A stretch of 64,000 nucleotides of DNA from Bathynomus jamesi (taxonomy: Eukaryota > Arthropoda > Malacostraca > Isopoda > Cirolanidae): positions 409,501 through 473,500 of the forward strand of contig JAJOZX010002582.1 in NCBI GenBank assembly GCA_023014485.1. The letters run 5' to 3'. Below, in pieces: positions 34,999-46,730 of this stretch; within the stretch, counting starts at the first letter, position 1; the number at the start of each line of letters is the position of its first letter. A model generated the notes under the pieces. It ran no database searches. It was not told where the DNA came from and saw only the letters and a list, made by a program, of their open reading frames with translations. Position numbers and translations under genes: made by a program.

Positions 34999-36618
34999 AA
35001 TGTAGAACGCAATTTCAGGATGGATTCAGGACCTGAAAACAATGAAAAAAGTTTATATAAACATATGCCCGAAATCGCTTTGTTTCCGAGTTACAGCCCG
35101 TTTTGGGTTCCAGCAATTCTTTCTACAAACTGTTTACAAACACTGCTTGCCGACAATGTTTGTGAGTGTGTACGAGACTTATTTCATGTATGGCCTTGCT
35201 AATTGTAATGTTTCGTACACTATGACATGCTTCAATATCACTGAGTGTAGAGCCATCAGTCAGTCAGAGGTGCATCGCGGTGTTTCACTGTTCGTATTCG
35301 TAACTTCTTACCGTGAATAAGTGCAGTCCAGTGAAAAAAAAACCTTAAACGTTTTTGTGCTATTCAGTGATAGTGTGCATTTGAAGTGATAATGGAGGCT
35401 TATTCAAACAGAGAAATGGCAGACACGCATCTCATGTATGGACTTGCCGAGTGTAATGCGGCCGCAGCAAGACGTTTGTATGCGGAAAGGTTTCCGAATC
35501 GCCGTCTGCCAGATGAGAAGACCTTTCAGAGAATAGACGAGCGTCTTGGTGATACAGGATCATTCAACAAGCGAGTTCGGATGGTGGTAGACCAATCAGC
35601 GCCAGAACTGATGAGTTGGAGGAGCGGGTCCTGAATCGCGTGGAGGAACATCCTGGTGTCAGCACCCGAAGGATAGCAGCAGCAAAGGGTGTAAGATACA
35701 CAACTGTGTGAGGATTTTACGCGAACAACAGCTTTACTCATATCACATTCAGAGAGTACAAGGCCTTACTGAAGCTGATCTCCCACCACGAGAGGCTTTT
35801 TGTACTTGGTTCCTTCAACAGTGTGCTCGCGATCTTCTTTTTCTATCCTCCGTGTTGTTTTCTGATGAAGCTGCCTTCACAAGAAATGGCGCGATCAATT
35901 TTCACAACACTCATCACTGGGCCGAAGAGAATCCGCATGCCATCATTCAGTCAAGGCACCAACAACAATTTAGTATCAATGTATGGGCAGGACTTATTGC
36001 CGACAACTTATCGGTCTTTTTGTTTTGCCTGGAAGATTAACAGGAGAATCCTATTCCAATTTTTTAAGGAATGATTTAAGCGATTTACTAGATGACGTTC
36101 CTCTTAGCGTCCGACGTCGTATGTAGTTTATGCATGACGGCGCTCCGCCTCATTTTAGTCGAGTAGCCAGAGACTATTTGGATGACCATTTCCCTGATAA
36201 ATGGATAGGCCGTGGAGGACCCATTGCGTGGCCTGCTCGCTCCCCGGACCTGAATCCACTTGATTTTTACCTGTGGGGGTCATCTGAAATCCATCGTTTA
36301 CGTGACACCCATTGACAACGTTGAAATGCTTCGCCAACGTGTAGAACAAGGATGCCAGAAAATCCAAGTAATACCTGAAATGTTTGAACGCGTCAGGCAG
36401 TCTATGACGAGGCGTGTTCAGGCGCGTATTCAGGCGTAAGGCTGTCATTTTGAGCACTTCCTTTAATTAAAGGTAAGTCGGATACTTGCTGGAACACAAC
36501 GGGCTGTAACTCGAAAACAAATCGATTTCAGGCATATGTTTATATAAACTTTTTTCATTGTTTTCAGGTCCTAAATCCATCCTGAAATTGCGTCCCACAT
36601 GTTATGAAACACCCTGTA
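34999..36618 (+). mobile_element. Near-complete mariner element (DUF4817 type)
   Basis: Left and right ~110-bp TIRs share ACGCAATTTCAGGATGGATT, CAATGAAAAAAGTTTATATA and GAGTTACAGCCCGTT. The right end finishes ACACCCTGTA; the outermost left bases are degraded. Confidence 0.85.
35392..36439 (+). pseudogene. Mariner transposase with DUF4817-type N-terminus
   Basis: Starts MEAYSNREMADTHLMYGLAE with RRLYAERFPNRRLPDEKTFQ, typical of the DUF4817 region of arthropod mariners. Then a second HTH (EEHPGVSTRRIAAAKGVRYT), FSDEAAFTRNGAINFHNTHH with the first catalytic Asp, FSINVWAGLIADNL, and MHDGAPPHFSRVARDYLDDH ... WPARSPDLNPLDFYLWG with the other two. I count 36 residues between the second and third Asp. 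Breaks: one-base losses near 35580, 35708 and 36009, one extra G near 36265 and a TAG at 36124. Nearly full length (about 345 codons), recently inactivated. Confidence 0.9.
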
Positions 36619-37140
36619 TATACACTCGTATATTATTGTGCCACCCTGTATATCGTAAAATCCGGAATTTTCCTAACTGGACAACTCTAGTAACCGGAAC
36701 TTCCAATAATCTCCCATTAACCAATAACAGAGTAAATATTAATGGAATCTCCAATAATCGCAATACATATTAATATCGCGATGAATCACCAAGCAGTGCA
36801 TCAATTTTTCGTCTGTTATCTAATCTCGCATGATCGATGGTATGGGAGTAAGTGGATACTTAAATAACGATTATTCATGGTTCTAAATCAATTACAGCTA
36901 CGCTTGTGTTACACACAAAAGATAATATTTTTCGATCGATCCAGTAGCGATTATCATAAACCGTGTTACATTATCATAATTTGTACCGTAAGCCTGATTG
37001 TACATTATATTATTTGAAATAAAAAACAACAACTAAATATTGTACATTACAGTTGTGACAATCTCAGTGGGGTTAAAGAGTGTTATTGGTAGCGTGTACA
37101 CTATAATGGAACAGTAATACTGTATGCAGCATCAAATTCA
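36619..37140. other. AT-rich spacer, nothing recognised
   Basis: No coding or repeat signal beyond AT richness. Confidence 0.4.
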
Positions 37141-37149
37141 ATGGTAGTT

Positions 37150-37620
37150 GTGTTTTAAAACAAATGCTGCATATTTTTGGTGGGCTCTTTACTGAAACCC
37201 CTGGGCCCTATCACATGGCCGTTTTCCACCATTTTTTCACCACTGAATCGTGTCCCGCTTAAAACTGATTGTAGCTGTTTACATATTAATCGGCAACATT
37301 CAAGGTTTGAAAATTTTAAGAATGTTGTCGCTGAATAGCAATTAATACATTCGATACATTCTGAAATCCCGATTAATGATGCGTAAATGGCTATGATCAG
37401 TTTTAAGCGGGCCACGATTCAGCGGTGAAAAATGGCAATAACTTTCATGAAGTTTATAAGGAAAAGTAAAAAATGCCCCCAAATATCATAAATTCTTAAA
37501 AAGGGAAGCTTATAATAGGCCTAAGAATTTATTGCAATTCTATCACAGTTCTTACAGCTTAGGTTCAATATAAATGTGAAATTTAAAAAAGCATGCAGTA
37601 CCTACATAATAAAATCAAAG
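37150..37620. repeat. Dispersed repeat with CGCTTAAAACTGAT / TCAGTTTTAAGCG arms
   Basis: Left arm complement ACTGAATCGTGTCCCGCTTA and right arm TTTTAAGCGGGCCACGATTC are inverted around about 120 bases. A third copy (AGTTTTAAGCGGGACACGAT) is at 63632. Confidence 0.65.
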
Positions 37621-39640
37621 TAGGCTAATTACATAGCTACATCCTAGGCTACTACTATGGTACCAGCCTTAATTAACAGGTTTAGTTTTACATCATTTTC
37701 CCCATTTCTCAATCATTTAATTAAGGAACCTTATAAAAACATTTTTGAAGCCTAGGCTTACAGCCACTCTTTGATGAACATTGTAACATGATACAGGGGC
37801 CTATTCAGTATTGGCCACTACTAGCCAGTAAACTATATAGGGCCTATTGAACTCGTGTAGCCTATAAACTATTGGCCCAAGCTCTCTAGACTTGTTACAG
37901 CCTACATTAGGAGTAACAATCTACCTAGTCTTTTCTGGACAATAATGAATAGGCCCTAGGCCGCTATGTAACACGATATTGATGAAAGACGTTGATCAGT
38001 ACTGTGGGTTACATAGTGGCCTACTCAGTATTTCCCAAGAAAAGATTGCAGGCAGACTGTTAGTCCTAATGTAGGCTGTCATGTATTATTTAGGACATAT
38101 TCAAGTCCCATAGCTTATAGGCCTATGTTTTTTTTTTAATGTAGTTTAATAGCATTTCGTTATTATTAACTGATAACAAGTTAACAACCTCTAACAAAAG
38201 AAACCATGAGGTAAAATGAACTATTGGTTTGAAATTATCGATACCCGACGTTTGGGGTAAAATGAACTGGTAAACTTGTTATTAATTAATTAATTAAAAA
38301 ATTGAATACGTTGGCTCATCCTCATCCACAGTACATCATTTAATTTATTTTCATCATTTTTACCTAATAGTAGAGATCTATAATGGAAATTTAAACAGTG
38401 AGCTTATTCCATAAACTATATTTTAAAAAGTTAGCGGTAAAAGTTAATTACAGTGGACTATTTTTTTTATTTTATTTAAAAAAAAATGATCAATAAATTT
38501 CCAATAGCCTTTTTTGCCATAAATAAGTGGTTTTGGTAAATAGAAACTGTAAATAAATCTATAAATAATAGTTAAACATGGGACTAGTTCGTGTAATAGA
38601 CTTATTAGATATTTAGATATATGTGCGATTAATTATATTAGCCGAAATCCATATTAGGCTCCAAATAAATCTAATCTAACCTAACCTAACTTACAAAAAA
38701 ACACGTGTGGTTGTATGCTCTGTTGGGCGATTTATTTGCAGGCCAATATGGATTTCGGCTATTTAGCATGGGAAAACTAAAAATCTAAGGTAATATCAGG
38801 TTACCCCTACAGGACTAGGCCTACTGGATAGTGGCCTGCATTAGTTATAGCCTTACTATAGGCTTACAAGCCCTATAGGAGCGTACAGTAACTGTAGCTT
38901 ATGGCCCACACGCTACAGGTAACAGAAGTCATAAAGATAAAGGGTCCTTTACCTATATTCTTAGCAAACGCCTATTGGCTTTACTCACACAAGCCCAGGT
39001 TGCCATAAGCCCGTTTAACTGTAAGTTCCTAACTAACGTTAGGTTGACTAGTTAGCTAGTCTAGGATCTACAGTACCTTAAGACCTTGATTTTTGGTGCT
39101 GGTCTGGTCTGGAATTTCTCTTAGATTTTTATCCTTAAAGATAACCTCAGCAATGGTAAGTTCAATTGACGGACGAATAAAATGATCGCCTATATAAAGA
39201 TAAATGCAATTAATGACGTTAGACAAGAGTTTGTGTCCATTAAGTTTTTATGATATTTTCACTTACCTTCCAAAACTACAGAATTACTCTATTTTGTCAT
39301 TTAGTTATTTTTTTATGTACATTATTCAATGTACAGTACTTTCACAAATTCAAACTACACATAACTGAACTATATACGCAAAGTAATACCACAATACAAG
39401 GTATTTTGGATGACATGGTAACAACAATGAATTTATAGATAGCACTCGCAGAAGTAAATGACGTGAACGTCACGTGACATTTTAAATTTTATGCAGATGG
39501 CAGAAATTTTTATTACATTCTTTTAATTTAATAAAAAATCTTTGTCAAATTTGAAGTTCCAGTTACGTGAAATATGCTTTTAAATATAATTACCCAAAAT
39601 CAAATGCGTACCATATCCATCCATCCATCGTGTTCTGCCT
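37621..39640. other. GGCCTA-rich spacer with a small MITE at 38638-38763
   Basis: The word AGGCCTA/TAGGCCT and variants recurs many times. ACAGCCTACATTAGGAGTAA near 37902 is inverted near 38060. At 38638-38763 TTAGCCGAAATCCATATT is inverted (AATATGGATTTCGGCTA). No gene recognised. Confidence 0.5.
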
Positions 39641-39654
39641 ATCAGGCAGGTCCA

Positions 39655-41452
39655 ACTCATGTGTCCCGCCAAAGTGTTCTATCCTGAGCTATCCTTTTCA
39701 TCTCATGGTAGCTCCTGCCTGCCTTCAAATCATTCAGCATTGCTTTCCTTTTCCTTCCCCTCGGCCTTCTACCTTCATATCTACCCTCTATCACCTCCTT
39801 CAACAATCCTTCTCCTCTCAACACGTGTCCGATCCATTTCTTCTCTCTTTCTCTTATCACCTTAATGAGTCTTCTTTCCTCCCTCACCTGTTACAGTACT
39901 TCCTTATTATTTTGGTGTTCCCTCCAGCTTATCTTTGGTATTCTTCTCCAAATCCACATTTCAAAATTTTCCAGGAGTTTCTTTTCAGTTGTTTTCAGTG
40001 TCCATGTTTCTGCTCCATACAGTACCACCAGAGCTGGGCAGTATTTAAATACATTTGTATTTAAATACGTATTTAAATACATTTGTGTATTTAGAACTGT
40101 ATTTATAAATACATTGTTTTTCATGTATTTAAATATAGTATTTAAATACTTTAATGAGTATTTAAATACAATGTATTTAAATACTCAAAATATAAAAATG
40201 TAAATACTTTTACTGGTTTAATACACGTTCTGTACTAGCACAGTACGACGCGTCGACAGTGTAGTACAGCATGGTTCATGTTTCAACGTGTCAGTTCAAT
40301 CAGTTGTGTGCCACTCTTAGTCGAAAGCGGTTGATTTCTTTATCGTGTGCGTGTCATGGCTTCAACAAGCAAATCCGGTGAATCAAACAGTGATATATCT
40401 GCAGATAACAATTTAAAATGTATTTACAAATGTATTTAAATACAAGTGATGTATTTTGTATTTAGTATCTAAATACATTCGTAAAATGTATTTAGTATTT
40501 AGTATTTAAATACATTTCTCCCATGTATTTAGTATTTAGTATTTAAATACATTCAATGTATTTATTGCCCAGCTCTGAGTACCACACTCCATATCAAGCT
40601 TTTTACTAACCTTTTCTTCAGCTTCAAGTTGAGTTTACCTGTAAGTAGTCTTTTCTGTCTCTCAAAAGCTACCTTACCCATACCAATTCTAGATCTTACT
40701 TCCTTATTGCAATCTCCATTGTTGGTTAATAAATTTTCCAGATATTTAAACTGCTCAGCTTCTTCTAAGGTCCGATTTCCTATCGTTAGGTTCATTTGTG
40801 CTCCTTTCCTTCTTGCAATTTTCATTACCTTTGTCTTGGTCCCATGAATTCTCATTCTGAATTCTTCCGCCGTTGTTGTCAAGCTATTGACCATTCTTTG
40901 CAGTCCTTCCTCAGTACTACAAACAAATGCCTTGTCATCTGCAAACCTTACAGATTTGACCAATTTACCTCTCACTCTGATTCTCTCTTCCAAATCTGAG
41001 AGTGCTTCATTATCATTGCTTCCGCATAAATGTTAAATAACACTGGGGACAGGGAGCATCTTTGCCTGATCCCTCTCCCAACTAATCCAGGCTCCGATTC
41101 TCCTCCTGCAACTCTAACATTCACAGTCTGGCCAAGATATAGATTTTTTATCAGCCTACGGTCCCACCAGTCAACATTAATAGGTATTCTTTAATATTCC
41201 CATTAGTTTCCTCCATTGGACTCTGTCAAAAGCTTTTTCAAAATCAATAAAACAAACAAACATTCCCTGATCATGTTCCAGCATTCTCTCTCCTATCATT
41301 CTCATAATACCAACAGCTTCTCTTGTTCCGCATTTTGACCTAAATCCAAACTGATCCTCTCCAATGTACTGCTCAACTCTGTTCGTTAGTCTTTGGTTAG
41401 TATCTTTAGCATTATTTTTGATGCATGGCTGACCAAGCTTATGGTAACTCAT
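39655..41452 (-). pseudogene. LINE reverse transcriptase, split by a hAT MITE
   Basis: Minus strand, reading down: IGEDQFGFRSKCGTREAVGI, FVCFIDFEKAFDRVQW (palm motif A), RGIRQRCSLSPVLFNIYAEA (motif B), SVRFADDKAFVCST (motif C, FADD), EQFKYLENLLTNNGDCNKEV, KLKKRLVKSLIWSVVL, [MITE 40029-40577], YGAETWTLKTTEKKLLENFE, and the tail WIGHVLRGEGLLKEVIEGRY, GRKRKAMLNDL. The endonuclease and N-terminal RT are missing, and several frame breaks exist. It resembles the endonuclease-RT type of non-LTR elements; clade unresolved. Confidence 0.9.
40029..40577. mobile_element. hAT MITE of TATTTAAATAC repeats, perfect TSD
   Basis: CAGAGCTGGGCA and TGCCCAGCTCTG ends; AGTACCAC at 40021-40028 and 40578-40585. 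Filled with GTATTTAAATACAT words on both sides. Inserted in the LINE RT at the VVL|YGAE codons. Confidence 0.97.
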
Positions 41453-42125
41453 TAAAAAAAATTCTGAAAATTGACTAATGGCTATTTCTGATCAGTAGGA
41501 CTGCCAGAAAGCGTTACAAGTTTAGAGAAAAAAGGAAATACATAAAATCGTAAATAGCACTTTTATGTACTGTACTAGGAAATGTGGGTTAATATTTTAT
41601 GTTATTATCTAATGGTTACGCCTTTTGACGTCTGTTTTTTAAAATACCAACTGGGTTTTATTATCTGTGGGTGACATAATGGTAAAATGTCGGACTCAGG
41701 ACAAAGACTACCTACAGTATATCTAGTTAGGCCACACTCGTACAAACCTTCATGCACTTATATGAAATTAGGCCACGCTCGTACAAAATTTTATACACTT
41801 ATATGAAATAGAGGAAAAGACAGTAAGAACATACATTTACAAAAATACCACAGCCATCAAAACTGTTAGTTTCATATCCAAAGCCAGTGCGTCCAAATTT
41901 GTGAAGCTGCACTTAAAATGTAAGTGGCTCGTGAGTTTAATGTAAATGTTAACGTCTCACTGGCTTAAACATTTATGTTCAAAATTGTTTGTATATTATT
42001 ATTTACACGTTAAAATGTGAGTAAGGATCAACTAGATATAGGTAAACTTTGCTCAGGACGTTGCCTTTCGACGTGAGAACGAACCCTCTTTAGTTCTGCA
42101 CGCTTTACCTCACTCTTCTTATATA
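41453..42125. other. Spacer, no gene seen
   Basis: A short duplication, TTAGGCCACACTCGTACAAA near 41727 and 41769, is the only structure seen. Confidence 0.4.
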
Positions 42126-42376
42126 TACGGGGTGTAACAAAAGTCCGTTCTCATAGGGAAATAAGATATAACAGAATTGAACGAGAAAATAGTTTTAAAC
42201 TATAGATTACAAACAATACAATCAACTTACCAATTAATCCAGTACATGCTCATCGCTCCAGTAACGATAATTGTGGCGATTCACTGCTCCATTTAAATGA
42301 AAACAAGCCTCGTCAATAAATAAAAAATCGGAAAAGATTTCCCTATGAGAACGAACGGACTTTTGTTACACCCTAT
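42126..42376 (-). mobile_element. Deleted mariner with TGTAACAAAAGTCCGTTC ends
   Basis: GGGTGTAACAAAAGTCCGTT and its inverted copy bound about 250 bp inside (AT)n. Minus strand 42331-42239 reads DFLFIDEACFHLNGAVNRHN and YRYWSDEHVL, the first-Asp region of a mariner transposase. Confidence 0.85.
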
Positions 42377-43860
42377 ATATATATATATATATACACACCC
42401 AGTGAAAATAATAATAATAATAATAATAATAATTGTACAAATATTTTTAGATATTGTGCATAGACCCTGGTTTACCAACTTACGCAGTAGGGATTATCAA
42501 CTCCACTTTAGTGGTCCAGCATCGAGTGTCAAAATACATGCAGGACTTTTGCATTCCGACTGTAAGCTCCTACACACCATGCACATACATACAATTTTCT
42601 ATTTCGCGATTTCGCGCAGAGTTTGAGCGAACGATTTTATTTTATTTATAAGAAAAAAGTAATTTCTTTTATTGACAGTATATTTAATTTTGCAAAATGT
42701 CTTTTCAAACGTATTAAAAGCATAATTCTTTTCAATATAATTTAAATAATTGTAGTTTACCCTAAAGAGATGTATGTATGAAAAACGAACCGACACTTAA
42801 ATTCTTTTCACTGATGTTTTTGAAGGTATAAACAGATGATAATGTTCTAATAAAATTTCAACAAGGCAAGTGTTGAAAATTCAATTGTCAAAACAATCTT
42901 TGCTTCCCATCGCCCAGATAATCTATTGAGTTAGATGTGCAAAGAGATTTTTTAAAAAACATCATTGGGAAAAGGTGTCGCGCGATTGGCTAAAATTACA
43001 ACCAATCAGGTAGCGGAGAGTCTCTTTATTGACAATGTACAAAAGGTGGTATTTTCTTAAATTTATTAACTACGTTTTGGCGGAGTTACCGTTTAAAATA
43101 AAATTATTCTTAGAGACGACCAACAATTAAAAAAGCACAAAACAATTTATGGGCTGCGTTTTGATTTATTTTTGTTTATCTAAAACGATAAACAACGTGT
43201 ATTATGAAAGGGGAGGAGCTTTATGAAGTAGGCGGAGCGCCAATGGGCACTAATTGAGGGTGGATCGCTTTGGGAGCCTTTGATCCTAGTAGTGCCCGGT
43301 TACTCCACGTAGGAGAGTGTTCATTTATAGACAGTCAAGTGCGTAGTGACAGAGAAATTGAGCTCTTTATATTTCGCTCGGGACAATGAGGATCATATTT
43401 CATTGACGGAAAGATTTAGTTTCTTTGCGGGAAATTGAAAAACTGTTAAATTCCATTAAATATTTAAGCGACTTCAGTGTATGATAATAAACAAATGATT
43501 TGTAAATAAACACATCTCGTTAATGTAATTCTTCCACAAATTTCATTGATTTACGCCATTATTATTTGTGAAACTTAAAAAATAGAGAAAATAAATGTTG
43601 TGGAATATTTCGTTTTCCAACCAAAATCGTATGATATGCTTATGCCAACCAAAATGCCAGAATTTAAGTTTAACTCATAATAACTTTAAATTCTGTTTTT
43701 AACTTGTTCTTTAAAATTGTTTAAATCACCACTGATATTTAAAGAGTAGTTTTGTACGGTTTAATCACCCTATGATGACAGTTGTCACCTCACACTGTCA
43801 GAAATACCTCATCAACTGATCCGGAAGGAATTCCGTAAACAATTTCTTTATAGAATTAAT
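42377..43860. other. Non-repetitive DNA upstream of the homeobox-like exon
   Basis: (ATA)n at 42406-42430, then fewer repeats than elsewhere. CTCTTTATATTTCGCTC near 43362 could be a TATA-type core; TCAAGTG and TAATTG words are present. Promoter function is a guess. Confidence 0.25.
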
Positions 43861-44179
43861 ATGTTCGTCCCTGGGGCGCACTCACTCTGGCAGGATATTA
43901 CCCCAATGGGGGTACCCATGGGCGGAGGGCTCAGGTTACCCGCTTCATCGGGGCCTTTACAGAAGTACCTGAAGGAACTGCATCAATTTCCGGGAATGGT
44001 ATCCCCCGGTAGTAATTCTGGCCCTCGTACGACTCCATGCGTCGTTTTAAAGAGCGCCTCTTCACCACCTCTCGTTCCCTCTCCTCCCCTCCTCCATGCG
44101 GAATCCCCCTCCCCCTCCCCTTCTAAAACAACCACCACAAAACTGAAATTTGGCGTGGAAAGGCTTCTCGCCCTCGACA
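43861..44179 (+). CDS. First exon of a probable Eh1-containing homeobox gene (HLX/DBX-like)
   Basis: ATG at 43861 opens 106 codons plus one base, ending at a strong donor A|GTAAGT (44180). The peptide starts MFVPGAHSLWQDITPMGVPM, continues with Gly/Pro/Ser-rich sequence (SPPLVPSPPLLHAESPSPS) and ends TKLKFGVERLLALD. 'LKFGV/I..IL' with an aromatic at position 1 is an Eh1 repressor motif, and this form is what I recall from HLX and DBX proteins just before their first intron. Base composition is much more GC-rich than the surroundings, and no TE feature accounts for it. I found no homeodomain-coding exon downstream, so identity is an inference. Role would be a nuclear transcriptional repressor binding Groucho through Eh1. 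Confidence 0.55.
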
Positions 44180-44783
44180 GTAAGTGCCACAACACTGCTT
44201 CTCTCTCGATTTGAACCTATAAAATCATTTCGCCGATACCCTAATAACTTAACCTAAGTTAACCTATAGGATACTTGTCGATAGCATGTCCCGTCGACGG
44301 AATGTATGGCGTAGCATGGGCGCCCGGTCTATATAAATGTCTATTATAGCGCGTCAACTATAATAGACTATAATGTGACAATAATAGACTATAATGTGAC
44401 AAAAGCCTTGCATACTTCAAGGAATTAAAATTTGTATATATATATAAAAAAAAAAAAAATGTCAACTTATAGCATTGCCCGGGTTTTCTGCGTATGTAGG
44501 ACTGAGTAAAATCGTGTCTTTAGCTACGACTTTTAAAACTACATAAAGTAACTCGCTGACTGGACCTTCAAGGGTAAAGCTCGGTGGTTCAAAATTTTTG
44601 TTTGAAAATTCTTTGGTATGAACTTACTATCCATACAATTTCGGAAACAAGTTCGCATAGGAAACAAATTTGAAGAAGCACAAATAATTACCAATTGGTA
44701 ATATTCTATTTTCTTTGGATATCTCACCATTATTTTTGGCGACAGTAATCAGTAAGAAAATAACCCATCTTTATACCAATTAG
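44180..44783. other. Intron 1 start of the homeobox-like gene / spacer
   Basis: Contains a short tandem pair ACTATAATGTGACA near 44368-44400. No exon seen. Confidence 0.4.
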
Positions 44784-45660
44784 CAGACATGGGGATGATT
44801 ACAAAATTTGATTATGATTAGTGGGGTGCGAATTTTTTATATTTTGATTTGATTATGATTAGTGGATTTGCAAAAATGTTGATTATGAATTGATTATGAT
44901 TAATGGGCTCGAAAAATGTATGATTATGATTTGATTATGATTAACATTTTTTATTATGATTCGATTATGATTACGTGGCTTAAAAATGTTGATTAAAATT
45001 TGAATTTGTTTGCCACAGTTAAATATGATTAAATTATGATTACCATGTCAGATATTGATTATGGTATTTAAATATGGAATCACGAGTAATAACAGTGTAT
45101 TACACTGTACATTTATTCATTAACATATTCTGCTTGTTTGCTATTACTCGTGATTCCATATTTAAATACCATAATCAATATCTGACATGGTAATCATAAT
45201 TTAATCATATTTAACTGTGGCAAACAAATTCAAATTTTAATCAACATTTTTAAGCCACGTAATCATAATCGAATCATAATAAAAAATGTTAATCATAATC
45301 AAATCATAATCATAAATTTTTCGAGCCCATTAATCATAATCAATTCATAATCAAAATTTTTGCAAATACTAGAATACTGCTGTAACACTGAGTGTATAGA
45401 GCAGTATTCTAGTAAAATATGTACTATATTTTACACTCAAAAAGTCGCAAAAGAAAACATCTCTCGTAAAATTATTCTTCCGTCATTATCACATGGTGAA
45501 GTTACGATGAACGATTCATATGTTTATTACATTTTACATAATACACTTTAATCATTGAATAATCATTGATTATAACATTCATAATTTTGATTATGATTAT
45601 AATATTTTCTAAAATTATGATTATGTATTGATTATGATTGCATAATCACCATCATGTCTG
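44784..45660. mobile_element. Fold-back hAT element of GATTATGATTA repeats, perfect TSD
   Basis: CAGACATGGGGATGATTA and complement TAATCACCATCATGTCTG; CCAATTAG at 44776-44783 and 45661-45668. Arms of roughly 250-300 bases (44800-45080 versus 45140-45365) are almost identical in inverted orientation. An extra piece at 45367-45590 includes the stem ACTAGAATACTGCT/AGCAGTATTCTAGT. Confidence 0.95.
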
Positions 45661-45864
45661 CCAATTAGCGAGGGTTTTTTTTATACTTTTCAGAAATTTT
45701 TATATTTCTAGGAGTACTTTTTCCTGAAAATGTACTTGTTTATATACGCGAGCGTGAACTGACTGTAAACATTATATAGTGGCTTTGCTTAACGTCAAAC
45801 AATTTTTCACTTACACTATGTTAACATACCATTTTTGAACACCTCAAATTACGACACAGTCATG

Positions 45865-45951
45865 TACAGGGTGTCCCATAAACCCCTTTACCCTTGAACA
45901 TTTTCCTACTAGAACAGGGTGAGAGTAAAGGGACTTACGGACCACCCTGTA
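45865..45951. mobile_element. Tiny mariner MITE
   Basis: TACAGGGTGTCCCATAAACC and complement of GGGACTTACGGACCACCCTG; 87 bp with TACCCT/AGGGT inside. Confidence 0.7.
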
Positions 45952-46260
45952 GAAGTATTTGAAAAGAGTTTAATACCGAGTAAATAAAAATTAATCTACA
46001 TTCTAAAACTTTTTTTTTTTTTTACTTAATTTTAATGTAGTATAATGAAGATCATCATTGCGTCACTCGATGAGCAATTCTGAAAATATATAAAAAAGTT
46101 TCCTTAGTTTTAAAAACTATCTAAAGAAGATAATTAATTTCAACTATTTTGGGGTCTGAACTTAATTTAAAACAATTTGGGTTAAAATAAAGAGTTTTTA
46201 GAGTGTGTTTATCTACTTAATAATAATATTAATTTGGATTTTTTTAGTCTTCATCGTAAC
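45952..46260. other. AT-rich spacer
   Basis: No feature seen. Confidence 0.4.
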
Positions 46261-46261
46261 G

Positions 46262-46345
46262 GCGTCATGTGAAGGAGAGGGCAGGGGGGTTACAGTTTTA
46301 CGCGAGATCCGAACCACGAGTCGGTACATCATCCGAACGCGGAAG
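46262..46345 (-). repeat. 5S-SINE body fragment, antisense
   Basis: GTCATGTGAAGGAGAGGGCA, TTACAGTTTTACGCGAGATC and CGAACCACGAGTCG are the complement of the shared SINE body. Confidence 0.6.
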
Positions 46346-46560
46346 AGGGTCACTCATCCGACTATTGAACAGATCCATCGTCGCTTGGACTCCCTGATCG
46401 AACGGGAAGTGGTGTTGCAACGTGGCTAACGAGTAGCCTTCCATTTAATTTATTAGGGTCTTTTGCCACGACATTTTCTTCCTCTTAATCGATTGATGAC
46501 ATCATTTCACGGGAGAAACGACGTTACGAGTTAGATATTTGCGCGAGTAACGTATCAGTT

Positions 46561-46730
46561 GAGGCCCTCCGAGGAAGAAGTGGCTAAGCGACAAAAGTAA
46601 AAAACGCCACAAAATGCAGTTAAAGTCGTACCAATTTGAAAGTTGCCATAACTTTCGAACTTTTGAAGACATTTCGACGAAATATGTACCTTCAAAAGTT
46701 CAAAAGTTATGGCAACTTTCAAAGCATTAG
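46561..46730. mobile_element. Fold-back MITE family B, right-truncated
   Basis: GAGGCCCTCCGAGGAAGAAG start; arms TTTGAAAGTTGCCATAAC and its inverse; no right TIR. Confidence 0.75.

Noticed and set aside
39567..40203. Plus-strand open frames over the LINE tail
   Set aside because: Antisense to the reverse transcriptase tail; serine/leucine-rich translation is the shadow of the coding strand.
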